Position numbers and translations under genes: made by a program. Under the pieces are notes generated by a model. That model did no database searches and was not told the origin of the DNA. It saw only the letters and a program-made list of their open reading frames with translations. Below are positions 9,409 through 19,442 of a DNA stretch of 64,000 nucleotides, piece after piece (the stretch's first letter is position 1; every line of letters starts with the position of its first letter). This DNA is from Sphingopyxis sp. (GTDB lineage: Bacteria; Pseudomonadota; Alphaproteobacteria; Sphingomonadales; Sphingomonadaceae): contig JAIXHQ010000012.1 of NCBI GenBank assembly GCA_030145715.1, positions 1 to 64,000 of the forward strand, in the 5' to 3' direction.

Positions 9409-10274
9409 GCGCCGCCGCCGACGCCAAACAGCGCGCCGCCGAAGCGAAGAGGATCCGGCAGTTCATCACGCCCGAGGGGATCGACCTTGAGCTGAAGATC
9501 GCGAGTTCGGGGCTGCGCATGGGCGCGCTGATGATCGATCTCATCGCGATGACGCTGGTGCTGATCATATTAAGCCTGCTGGCAATCTGGCTCAGCCCCG
9601 CGGTCAGGCCCGACGTCATGATAATCGTGTGGATGCTCGGCGCCTTCCTGCTTCGAACATTCTGGTTCATCGGTTTCGAACTGGGATCGCGCGCCGCCAC
9701 CCCCGGCAAGCGGATGATGGGCATCCGCGTCGTCGCCCGTGACGGCGGACGCCTGACCGCCGACGCGGTGGTCGCCCGCAACCTGATCCGCGAACTCGAA
9801 CTGTTTCTGCCTTTGATGATGCTGGGAATGGGGGCGGTCGAGAACATGGTGTCGGCGTGGACGGCGATCGCGGGCCTGATCTGGTCGCTGACGCTCAGCC
9901 TGTTCCTGTTGTTCAATCGCGACCGGATGCGGATGGGCGACCTGATCGCCGGGACCTGGGTCGTGATGGCGCAGCGGGTGAAGCTGGACGCCGACATCGC
10001 GACCACCGACGAACGGCCCGGCGAGATCCGCTTCGCCGAGGCCGAACTCGCGGTCTATGGCATTTTCGAACTGCAGGAACTTGAACGCGTGCTGCGCAGC
10101 AACGACCCGCGCGCGATGCGCGAGGTGGCCGATGCGATCCGCGGCAAGATCGGGCGCCCCATCGCCGAAGAGGATGACCTTTTCCTGCTGAGCTATTATC
10201 GCCAGTTAAAGGCGCGGCTCGAACGAAAGCTTTTGTTCGGCAAACGGCGAGAGGATAAATATGCCAGTGACTGA
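9405..10274 (+). CDS. RDD family membrane protein
   Basis: A 289-residue protein starting at ATG 9405, coupled to the SpoIIM-like gene by a 4-bp overlap. The RDD domain has hydrophobic helices around residues 43-65 and 67-88, the signature SRAATPGKRMMGIRVVARDGG, and further helices to about residue 175. A soluble tail of about 100 residues follows. RDD proteins are small membrane proteins of mostly unknown role; some act in transport or stress tolerance. The context ties it to the MoxR cluster. Its stop lies 14 bases inside the following nitroreductase gene. Confidence 0.83.
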   Translation: MSAAADAKQRAAEAKRIRQFITPEGIDLELKIASSGLRMGALMIDLIAMTLVLIILSLLAIWLSPAVRPDVMIIVWMLGAFLLRTFWFIGFELGSRAATPGKRMMGIRVVARDGGRLTADAVVARNLIRELELFLPLMMLGMGAVENMVSAWTAIAGLIWSLTLSLFLLFNRDRMRMGDLIAGTWVVMAQRVKLDADIATTDERPGEIRFAEAELAVYGIFELQELERVLRSNDPRAMREVADAIRGKIGRPIAEEDDLFLLSYYRQLKARLERKLLFGKRREDKYASD

Positions 10275-10950
10275 CCCGCTTTCCGTCGCACAGGCGCTGC
10301 ACCGCCGCCGTTCGATCCGCGCGTTCACCGACCGGCCGGTCGACCCCGCCGTGCTGAAACAGATTTTCGCAACAGCGCAGCGCGCCCCCTCTGGCGGCAA
10401 TCTTCAGCCGTGGCAGGCGACGATCGTCACCGGCGAGCGGTGGCAGGCGGTCAAGGACGCGGTCGCGGCGCGGCTGGCGTTGGGCCGCGATGGTCACGAA
10501 CCCGAATATGACATCTATCCAAAGGGCCTGACCGAGCCGTGGGAGGCGCGCCGCTTTGGCGTCGGCGAAGGGCTTTACGCGGCGCTGGGCATCCCGCGTG
10601 AGGACAAGGCGGGCCGGATTGCTCAGTTCATGGACAATTACCGGGGTTTCGGCGCACCGGTGATGCTTTTCCTGCATTGTTCGCGCATCATGGGGCCGCC
10701 GCAATGGTCGGACATGGGCATGTGGTTGCAATCGGTCATGCTGCTGCTGGTCGAAGAGGGGCTGGCCAGTTGTCCGCAGGAATGCTGGGCCATGTATGGC
10801 GCGACCATTCGGCGGACGCTGGGGCTGGACGATGGGCAGATTTTGTTCACCGGCCTCGCGATCGGCTATGCCGATGCCGACGCGGCGGTGAACCAATGGG
10901 CCGTGCCGCGCGCCGGACTGGATGAAGTGATCGATTGGCAGGGATTTTAG
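10261..10950 (+). CDS. Nitroreductase family protein
   Basis: A 229-residue flavin-dependent nitroreductase. The family's FMN-binding pattern is visible at the N-terminus (RRSIRAFTDRPV, then AQRAPSGGNLQPW) and near the end (LFTGLAIGYADADAAVN). These enzymes use NAD(P)H to reduce nitroaromatics, quinones or related substrates; the natural substrate is not predictable. It overlaps the RDD gene by 14 bp and so probably rides on the MoxR transcript, although a functional link is doubtful. Confidence 0.88.
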   Translation: MPVTDPLSVAQALHRRRSIRAFTDRPVDPAVLKQIFATAQRAPSGGNLQPWQATIVTGERWQAVKDAVAARLALGRDGHEPEYDIYPKGLTEPWEARRFGVGEGLYAALGIPREDKAGRIAQFMDNYRGFGAPVMLFLHCSRIMGPPQWSDMGMWLQSVMLLLVEEGLASCPQECWAMYGATIRRTLGLDDGQILFTGLAIGYADADAAVNQWAVPRAGLDEVIDWQGF

Positions 10951-10952
10951 CG

Positions 10953-11459
10953 ATGACAAGCAGCACGGCCGGGTTCCGCTATGCGACGGCGGGGACGCTG
11001 ACCCTCCTGATCGCGGGCTGTACGGCGATCCCCAAACCCGTGGTACCCCCGCCACCGCCGTCGGCCGTGGCCCCCGCGCCCCCGCCATCCCCGCTGCCGA
11101 CGCCCGGCAAAAGCTGGGAGGACCGGGCGGTTGACGCGGGCGCCTGGCGCTATGACGCGGGCAGCCGGACCGCCGCCTTCGTTCCGACCGGCGGCGCGAA
11201 CCCGCTGTTGACGATGGCGTGCAACGGCGGCGGCATCCGCATGACGTCGGCGCTGAGCGGAAATGTCAGCCTGCGCACCAGTGCGGGGACCGATCCCATT
11301 CGTTTCGAAGGCGGCAGCGCGAGCATGAGCAACCGCGACCCGCGACTCGACCGCATCGCCTTCAGCCGCGGCCGCTTCGCGCTTGAAACGCCGGGCGGCG
11401 GCGCGCTGACGCTGCCCGTCCAGTCCGAAATCGGCCGCGTGATCGAGGATTGCCGCTGA
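10953..11459 (+). CDS. Putative lipoprotein
   Basis: A 168-residue protein with a lipoprotein signal: hydrophobic TLTLLIAGC with the lipidated Cys near residue 24, then a proline-rich linker (VVPPPPPSAVAPAPPPSP) and a domain of about 120 residues. I do not recognise the domain. It starts two bases after the nitroreductase stop, so it probably belongs to the same transcript. Likely anchored in the inner or outer membrane facing the periplasm. Confidence 0.7.
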   Translation: MTSSTAGFRYATAGTLTLLIAGCTAIPKPVVPPPPPSAVAPAPPPSPLPTPGKSWEDRAVDAGAWRYDAGSRTAAFVPTGGANPLLTMACNGGGIRMTSALSGNVSLRTSAGTDPIRFEGGSASMSNRDPRLDRIAFSRGRFALETPGGGALTLPVQSEIGRVIEDCR

Positions 11460-11617
11460 TCGCATAGCGCCGCTGTCGACGGCGGAGCGCGGACGGCGCG
11501 GCGCGGCGCAAAGGCGCCGTCAAAACAATGCTTTCCTACATTATCCGGCCGTGTCAGCCTTGGCATTCGCTCTTTGAAACGCCGACATCGCTAACGGCGC
11601 GCGGCATTCCTACCCTC

Positions 11618-11680
11618 GCCTTAAAGCGACAAAGGAGACAGTTTCGACGCATATATGCGAATCTTTTGTCGCTTTAAGGC
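11618..11680. repeat. 63-bp nested inverted repeat between convergent genes
   Basis: Two perfect 16-bp arms, GCCTTAAAGCGACAAA (11618-11633) and its reverse complement (11665-11680), enclose a 31-base centre. The centre holds a second perfect palindrome, CGCATATATGCG (11648-11659). The element lies between two convergent lipoprotein genes. It could act as a bidirectional terminator, but no T-run follows either arm. A protein-binding site or a small non-autonomous repeat are alternatives. Confidence 0.8.
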
Positions 11681-11713
11681 CCAATCGGCCCACGGGGTCC
11701 GCCGCGTTCGGGC

Positions 11714-12148
11714 CTAACCGCCCAGTTGTACCGTCCCGCCCCTGATCCAGCCCCAGCGGCAGGGCCCCTGATATTCGCGGGCGTTGCGCACCGATTTGCC
11801 GACTCCGCACATGTCGGGATCGGTGCCCGGCGCGGCGAACACGACGCCGAACCATGCGTCATTTTCGGCTGCCTCGCACAACGACACGCTCGCCCCGCCG
11901 GCAAGCTTCGCCTTGACCGCGCGCGTCTCGCCCGGCGCCCAATAGACGTCGGTGCCGCCCGCCTTGACCCGGCTGATGCTCGAACAGGCGGGCAGGCTCG
12001 GCCCTTCGGTGCCGATCATCACCGCCCGCGTGGCAAGCGGATCGCCCGCGACGGTGGGGGCGTTTTCGGGGGGCGGCGCGGGCTGGCTGCACGCGCCAAG
12101 CGACAGGAGAAGAAAAGCGGCGAAAACAGGAGCGGGACTTTGTTTCAT
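11714..12148 (-). CDS. Putative lipoprotein
   Basis: A 144-residue protein with a lipoprotein signal (FAAFLLLSLGAC, lipidated Cys about residue 19) and a proline-rich start. The mature part has four more cysteines (LPACSS, VSLCEA, PDMCGV, QGPCRW) that could form two disulfides in the periplasm. I do not recognise the family. ATG 12148 is chosen because it begins the signal peptide; the frame is open 22 codons further but runs into the gyrB promoter region. It is divergent from gyrB. Confidence 0.65.
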   Translation of the reverse strand: MKQSPAPVFAAFLLLSLGACSQPAPPPENAPTVAGDPLATRAVMIGTEGPSLPACSSISRVKAGGTDVYWAPGETRAVKAKLAGGASVSLCEAAENDAWFGVVFAAPGTDPDMCGVGKSVRNAREYQGPCRWGWIRGGTVQLGG

Positions 12149-12162
12149 GCCCCCGAAACTAG

Positions 12163-14802
<2,640 letters not shown>

Positions 14803-14842
14803 GGGCCATTCGACCGCAAATAGGGTTCAACTCGACGCGCGG

Positions 14843-14862
14843 CGGCTTGTTTCGGCAAGCCG
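14843..14862 (+). terminator. Hairpin downstream of gyrB
   Basis: A 7-bp stem CGGCTTG/CAAGCCG with a six-base TTTCGG loop, 41 bases past the gyrB stop. There is no clear T-run after it, so termination is only possible, not certain. Confidence 0.4.
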
Positions 14863-14902
14863 TCGCTGCTTTGGCGCCCTCGTCTGACGAGGGGATGATG
14901 TC

Positions 14903-15316
14903 ATGCGGGCCTTTTCAGCCATGCTGATGCCGATTCTGCTGACGGTTTCGGCCGCGGCACAGGAAGTCGAAGTCGCGGAAAATCCGATTGCGCAGATCGT
15001 CGACGGCATCGACGAAACCGAAATCGACGGCGGCATGGCAAGCTATTACGGCAACGAACTTGCCGGCAATCGCACCGCCAGCGGCGAACGTTTCGACCCC
15101 GGCCAGATGACCGCGGCCCACCGCTCGCTTCCCTTTGGCAGCATGGTGCGCGTCACCAACATGTCGACCGGCGACAGCGTGGTCGTGCGGATCAACGATC
15201 GCGGTCCCTTTTCACGGGGCCGTGTGATCGACGTCAGCCAGGCCGCCGCCCGCGAAATCGGCATGCACCGCAGCGGCACCGCGCGCGTGACGCTGGCCGT
15301 TCTGGAAAACGATTGA
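14903..15316 (+). CDS. rlpA: RlpA family septal ring lytic transglycosylase-like protein
   Basis: A 137-residue secreted protein. A signal peptide (about residues 1-19, ending near AAAQEV) is followed by a double-psi beta-barrel with the RlpA signatures GGMASYYGNELAGNRTASGE, then MTAAHRSLPFGSMVRV, and VRINDRGPFSRGRVIDVSQ. The catalytic Asp of RlpA lies in the RINDRGP motif. Such proteins cleave glycan strands lacking stem peptides at the division site. It has no SPOR domain and no lipobox, so it is a minimal version. A purine-rich GAGGGGA box precedes the ATG. Confidence 0.88.
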   Translation: MRAFSAMLMPILLTVSAAAQEVEVAENPIAQIVDGIDETEIDGGMASYYGNELAGNRTASGERFDPGQMTAAHRSLPFGSMVRVTNMSTGDSVVVRINDRGPFSRGRVIDVSQAAAREIGMHRSGTARVTLAVLEND

Positions 15317-15345
15317 CCGCCGTTCGCATCGGTTCAGCCGATGGA

Positions 15346-16275
15346 TCAGTCAAACACGGACCAACCCGCCGCATAGGCAAAATGTTCGAGCGCCGCCGCG
15401 CCGGCCAATGATGTTCCCGCATCGTTGAGCGCGGGTGACCAGACCGCGATCGATCCCTGTCCCGGCGCGATGCAGAGAATGCCCCCGCCAACCCCACTCT
15501 TGCCCGGCAGGCCGACCCGGAAAGCGAACTCACCCGAATTGTCATAATGGCCGCACAGCATCATGATCGCGTTGATGCGCCGCGCACGGTGCGGTTCGAT
15601 CAATTGCTCACCGGTCAGCGGATCGCATCCCTCCATCGCAAGAAACAGCCCGGCACGGGCAAGCTGGCGGCACGACATCGCGATCGCGCATTGGCGGAAA
15701 TAGACGCCGACGGCGGTTTCGACCGGATGCCGCAGATTGTCGAAAGCATCCATGAAATGGGCAAGGCTGCGGTTGCGCGCGCCCGTTTCGGATTCAGAGA
15801 AGGCCACGTCGAAATCAATCCCGACGCTGTCGTCGCCCGCCCGCGCTCGCATAAATTCGACGATTTCCTCGACCGTCGCATCGCCGCTGCGCCCGTCGAT
15901 CAGCCGATCCGTCGTCGCGATCGCACCCGCATTTATCAACGGATTGCGGGGGATGCCCTGCTCGCTTTCGAGTTGGACGATCGAATTGAACGCCGATCCA
16001 GAAGGTTCGCGCCCGACACTGTCCCACAGCGAACTGCCGACACGGCGAAGCGCCAGCGCCAGCGTGAAGACTTTTGACACCGACTGGATCGAAAAACATT
16101 CGTCCGCATCGCCCGACGTGTGCACCGTGCCGTCGGGGAGCGCGAGTGCGAACCCGAGCTTGTTCGGATCGACCTTGGCCAGTGCAGGAATATAGTCGGC
16201 GACGCGCCCCTGGCCGAGATGCCCGGCGGCAAGCTTCATCGCTTCGTCGATGTGGCTGCGAAGCTCGTCCGTCAT
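15346..16275 (-). CDS. glsA: Glutaminase
   Basis: A 309-residue serine-dependent beta-lactamase-like glutaminase that converts glutamine to glutamate and ammonia in the cytoplasm. The S-x-x-K catalytic pair is Ser65/Lys68 in SIQSVSKVF. Other family blocks are [22 protein letters not shown] and [12 protein letters not shown]. Length is normal for the family. It is convergent with rlpA, 29 bp apart. No glutamine-related genes are beside it. Confidence 0.95.
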   Translation of the reverse strand: MTDELRSHIDEAMKLAAGHLGQGRVADYIPALAKVDPNKLGFALALPDGTVHTSGDADECFSIQSVSKVFTLALALRRVGSSLWDSVGREPSGSAFNSIVQLESEQGIPRNPLINAGAIATTDRLIDGRSGDATVEEIVEFMRARAGDDSVGIDFDVAFSESETGARNRSLAHFMDAFDNLRHPVETAVGVYFRQCAIAMSCRQLARAGLFLAMEGCDPLTGEQLIEPHRARRINAIMMLCGHYDNSGEFAFRVGLPGKSGVGGGILCIAPGQGSIAVWSPALNDAGTSLAGAAALEHFAYAAGWSVFD

Positions 16276-16383
16276 GCCCTGACCCTAGCATCTTCGCGCC
16301 CATCAGCGAATATTTTCATTTGATGACGCGCCAGCGATGTCGCGGGGTGGACAAAGCGGGCGATCGGTCGCTACCCGCGGACG

Positions 16384-16590
16384 ATGGGTATCACCGCAAC
16401 AATCATGAACATCGCCACCGGCCAGCCGATCCAGAAAATGAGCTTTGGCCGGATGCCCAAGCCATGGGCCAGCTTTAACCTTGCGACGGGCGAACTGGTT
16501 ACCGCCGAACGCATCGATGTCGCCAAACCGGAGCCGGGCAAATTCGCGGCAACCGTCCATGTGTGGGTCAAGGTCAAGGCGTCCGGCTGA
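16384..16590 (+). CDS. Small hypothetical protein
   Basis: A 68-codon frame between two minus-strand genes, in otherwise open space of about 330 bases. The product has a plausible mixed composition (TGQPIQKMSFGRMPKPWASF, then PGKFAATVHVWVKVKASG) unlike the arginine-rich shadows common in this GC-rich DNA. No ribosome binding site precedes ATG 16384 or the alternative ATG 16405. I do not recognise a family, so it may or may not be translated. Confidence 0.4.
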   Translation: MGITATIMNIATGQPIQKMSFGRMPKPWASFNLATGELVTAERIDVAKPEPGKFAATVHVWVKVKASG

Positions 16591-16602
16591 AACCGCGCCC
16601 GA

Positions 16603-17295
16603 TCAGGCGGCGCCCTGACCGCGCGTGCCGAACAGCGCCGTTCCCACCCGAACATGCGTCGCGCCCAGCATCACCGCCGTTTCATAATCGCCGCTCATCC
16701 CCATCGAACGCAGGGACAGGCCATTCCGCTCGGCAAGTTCGTCGAGCAACGCGAAATAGGGCGCCGGCTCTATGTCGGCGGGCGGAATCGCCATCAGCCC
16801 GTCGATGGTCAGCCCCGCCGCCTTTGCCTCGGCCAGCAAAGCGGGCAGGTCAGCGACGGCGCAACCACCCTTTTGGTCTTCATCGCCGATGTTGACCTGA
16901 ACGAAAAGCCGCGGCTGCCTGCCCGCGCTGGCGCAAGCCTTTGCAACAGCCTGAATCAGCGAACTGCGGTCGATCGAGTGGATCGCGTCGAACAGCGACA
17001 CCGCCTCTTCGGCCTTGTTCGATTGCAGTTGGCCGATCAGGTGGAGCATGACGTCGGGATATTCGGCCCGCAGGCTGGCCCATTTCGCCGCCGCTTCCTG
17101 CACCCGATTTTCACCGAAATGGCGCTGTCCAGCCACGATCAACGGGCGTATCGCGGCCGCATCATGCTTTTTCGATACCGCGATCAGGCAGACGTCATCG
17201 GCGCGGCGTTGCGCCCGCTGCGCCGCGCTCGCGATATTCGCCTGCACCGCGGCCAGTCGGTCCGCTGCTTCGTTCATCCTGTCGTCCGATCCCAT
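16603..17295 (-). CDS. YggS family pyridoxal phosphate homeostasis protein
   Basis: A 230-residue PLP-binding TIM-barrel protein. The PLP lysine lies in VCLIAVSKKHDA (about residue 46). Other signatures are GENRVQEAAAKW, HLIGQLQSNKAEEAV, LFVQVNIGDEDQKGG and SMGMSGDYETAVMLGATHVRVGTALFG. The family balances free PLP and amino-acid metabolism and has no known enzyme reaction. ATG 17295 or the in-frame ATG at 17277 could be the start. It is divergent from the ThiE-like gene, with only 38 bp between them. Confidence 0.93.
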   Translation of the reverse strand: MGSDDRMNEAADRLAAVQANIASAAQRAQRRADDVCLIAVSKKHDAAAIRPLIVAGQRHFGENRVQEAAAKWASLRAEYPDVMLHLIGQLQSNKAEEAVSLFDAIHSIDRSSLIQAVAKACASAGRQPRLFVQVNIGDEDQKGGCAVADLPALLAEAKAAGLTIDGLMAIPPADIEPAPYFALLDELAERNGLSLRSMGMSGDYETAVMLGATHVRVGTALFGTRGQGAA

Positions 17296-17333
17296 GCGTT
17301 GCGCCCTGTTGGCTCGCGCCTATAGAAAGGGTG

Positions 17334-17963
17334 ATGGTCCGACGCCACCCCCCGCCGCGATCGACGCTGCCCAAAGCCTGGCTGTTCAGCGACGAGCGGC
17401 TGACAGCCGGCATGGCCGCGCTCGCCGCGTCGCTTCCGCCGGGCAGCGGCATCGTCCTGCGCCATGATGCCCTGGCGCCCGGTGTGCGCTGGCGCCTGCT
17501 CCGCCATTTGGTGCGGACCGCCCGCGCGCGGCGGCTGGTCGTATTGCTGGCAGACACACCCGATGTGGCGCGGCGATGGGGCGCCGACGGCGTCCATCTT
17601 CGTCAGCAGATCGCGACATGCGCAACGCAAGCGCATCGGCTTGGCCTGATCGTGACGATGCCCGTCCATGACGAAGGCGAAGCGCGCCGCGCCCGCCGGG
17701 CCGGGGCACATGCTGTTTTCATCTCTCCCCTTCATCCGACCCGTTCGCATCCCGGCGCGCCGACGCTCAGCCGCGCCGCGTGGCTTGCCCTCGCGCGCTT
17801 GTCGGGCGCGCAGGCCGTCGCGCTTGGCGGGATGACGCCGGCAAGGGCAAGCGCGCTCCGCCGCAGGGGCGCCATCAATCCCGGCTGGGCAGCCATCGAT
17901 GCATGGGAGGAAAAGGCAGCGAACCGCCGGAAGCGTCAGAAGCGGAATGCCGTTCCGACATAG
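17334..17963 (+). CDS. ThiE-like thiamine phosphate synthase (diverged)
   Basis: A 209-residue protein of the ThiE/TenI barrel type. Recognisable are GADGVHLRQQ, FISPLHPTRSHPGAPTLS and AVALGGMTPARASALRRRG, which align with DGVHLGQ, the GPxxPT block and the GGI block of ThiE. Several ThiE ligand residues differ, notably the GQxD block and the G-x-S-x-H segment, so thiamine phosphate synthase activity is uncertain. GAAAGG lies just before GTG 17331/ATG 17334. The 3' end overlaps the convergent gene by 28 bp. Confidence 0.7.
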   Translation: MVRRHPPPRSTLPKAWLFSDERLTAGMAALAASLPPGSGIVLRHDALAPGVRWRLLRHLVRTARARRLVVLLADTPDVARRWGADGVHLRQQIATCATQAHRLGLIVTMPVHDEGEARRARRAGAHAVFISPLHPTRSHPGAPTLSRAAWLALARLSGAQAVALGGMTPARASALRRRGAINPGWAAIDAWEEKAANRRKRQKRNAVPT

Positions 17964-18649
17964 ACCGCCTGGCTGTCGCGCCGCGAATCGGTCAGCGGTT
18001 CAACGCCGCCATCGCTCTTGTACCGGACGCCAGCGGTGACGTCGAGATTCCGGGTCAGGCGATAGCTGCTGACCACATCGACTGCGGGCACTTCGCTGGG
18101 AGCGGTGATGCGGTCGGTCGCCCCACTGGGGTCGATCGTCCGATTGACCATGCGCGTCGCAAAACGCGATTTCTTCTCATCCTGTTCGGGCGCCCTGGCG
18201 ACCGGCAGGTTGCGAAGATCACTGCCACGGGGCAGCGCCGGTGTGACGAATTTCTCGAACCCGAGGGATGCACCCAGATTATAGGCGATCGGCGTAATCG
18301 CGATCGGCGCAGTGCGGCCAGCGGCGATCGCCGACGTGCGCGCCGCGCTCGACGCATCATCACGAGCGCGAATCACGACGGTGATGGCCCTGTTCTTGCG
18401 GCTTTCGTCGGTCAGCGCCGGCGTGAAGCTGAAGCTGCCGCGCTGTTCGGCGGACATCTTTGCATAACGCTCGATCAATCGGGGATCGCCCGATGCAGGC
18501 GTGAACTGACCCAGCAATGTTTCAGAAAGCGAAGTGTCGCGAATGCGATCCGAGCGCGACATGGCAGCCAGAGCCGGCGGCAGGGCAAGCGAAACCACCG
18601 CCAAAGCGGTGAGACCTGCTTTCCAAAAATGTCGCGGTTTCCGCGCCAT
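17936..18649 (-). CDS. Secreted or outer-membrane protein, unknown function
   Basis: A 237-residue protein with a signal peptide (about residues 1-28, GLTALAVVSLALPPALAA). The C-terminus alternates polar and hydrophobic residues and ends AVYVGTAFRF, with a terminal Phe typical of outer-membrane beta-barrel proteins. The middle includes SYRLTRNLDVTAGVRY, also beta-like. I do not recognise the family. A short barrel or a surface-attached domain are both possible. Confidence 0.65.
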   Translation of the reverse strand: MARKPRHFWKAGLTALAVVSLALPPALAAMSRSDRIRDTSLSETLLGQFTPASGDPRLIERYAKMSAEQRGSFSFTPALTDESRKNRAITVVIRARDDASSAARTSAIAAGRTAPIAITPIAYNLGASLGFEKFVTPALPRGSDLRNLPVARAPEQDEKKSRFATRMVNRTIDPSGATDRITAPSEVPAVDVVSSYRLTRNLDVTAGVRYKSDGGVEPLTDSRRDSQAVYVGTAFRF

Positions 18650-18927
18650 TGCCCTTCGACTCCATCCCCAATCGACTCAGAAGATAGGGCCCCTGACACT
18701 ATTTTTCCAGAGATTCCCACCAATTTATCGCAGTAACTCTGCTTTTCGACGAAATTGTTGCGCGATCACAACAGTCGACATCCCGCACGACCAGAATCCA
18801 GGCCGCAGCAAAGCCGGAATTGCCGCGCTTGCCGGAAGGCGGCAAGAGCGATAGAGACGCTGACAATTCCGTTATGCGCGACCGGATTTCCTAACCCGGC
18901 GGTGCCCAAAGATAAGGTATTTTCGGC

Positions 18928-19389
18928 ATGTCCCAGCTTTCTGTCATTGCCAGGCTCGGTCGTCGCCCGGTCGCATTCGCGATGCTCGGGCTGGCGGCGC
19001 TGGGCCTGTCGGCCTGCGCCGGCAAGGATCGCCCCAAGTCCGATCTCGCAGCAAGCCAGGTGACGACGATCGGCGTGAACAGCTATTTGTGGCGCGCGTC
19101 GCTTGATGCGCTGTCCTTCATGCCGCTGCTCCAGGCCGACTCGTCGGGGGGTGTTGTCATAACCGACTGGTATGCGAACCCCGGCAATCCGGGCGAACGG
19201 ATGAAGGTGACGGTATCGATCCTCGATCGCGACCTGCGCGCCGATGCGCTTCGCGTTGCGGCTTCGCGCCAGATCACGCAGGGCGGCGGCTGGGTCGATG
19301 CGCCGGTTCAGGCGGCAACGGTACAAAAGCTGGAAGAGATCATTCTCACCCGCGCCCGCGACCTTCGCCGTTCGGCGATCAGGGACTAA
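18928..19389 (+). CDS. DUF3576 lipoprotein
   Basis: A 153-residue protein with a lipoprotein signal (LGLAALGLSAC, Cys about residue 30) and a DUF3576 domain (VNSYLWRASLDALSFMPLLQAD, shared with alphaproteobacterial homologues). It probably sits in the envelope; its function is unknown. It lies 53 bp upstream of leuS and opens a conserved DUF3576-leuS-lptE-holA order. The upstream 278-base divergent spacer should hold promoters for both directions, but I cannot define one with confidence. Confidence 0.88.
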   Translation: MSQLSVIARLGRRPVAFAMLGLAALGLSACAGKDRPKSDLAASQVTTIGVNSYLWRASLDALSFMPLLQADSSGGVVITDWYANPGNPGERMKVTVSILDRDLRADALRVAASRQITQGGGWVDAPVQAATVQKLEEIILTRARDLRRSAIRD

Positions 19390-19442
19390 TCCGGCGGCGC
19401 GGTTGTCGCGCCACCCAGACAGAATAACGGGGTAACCGATAC

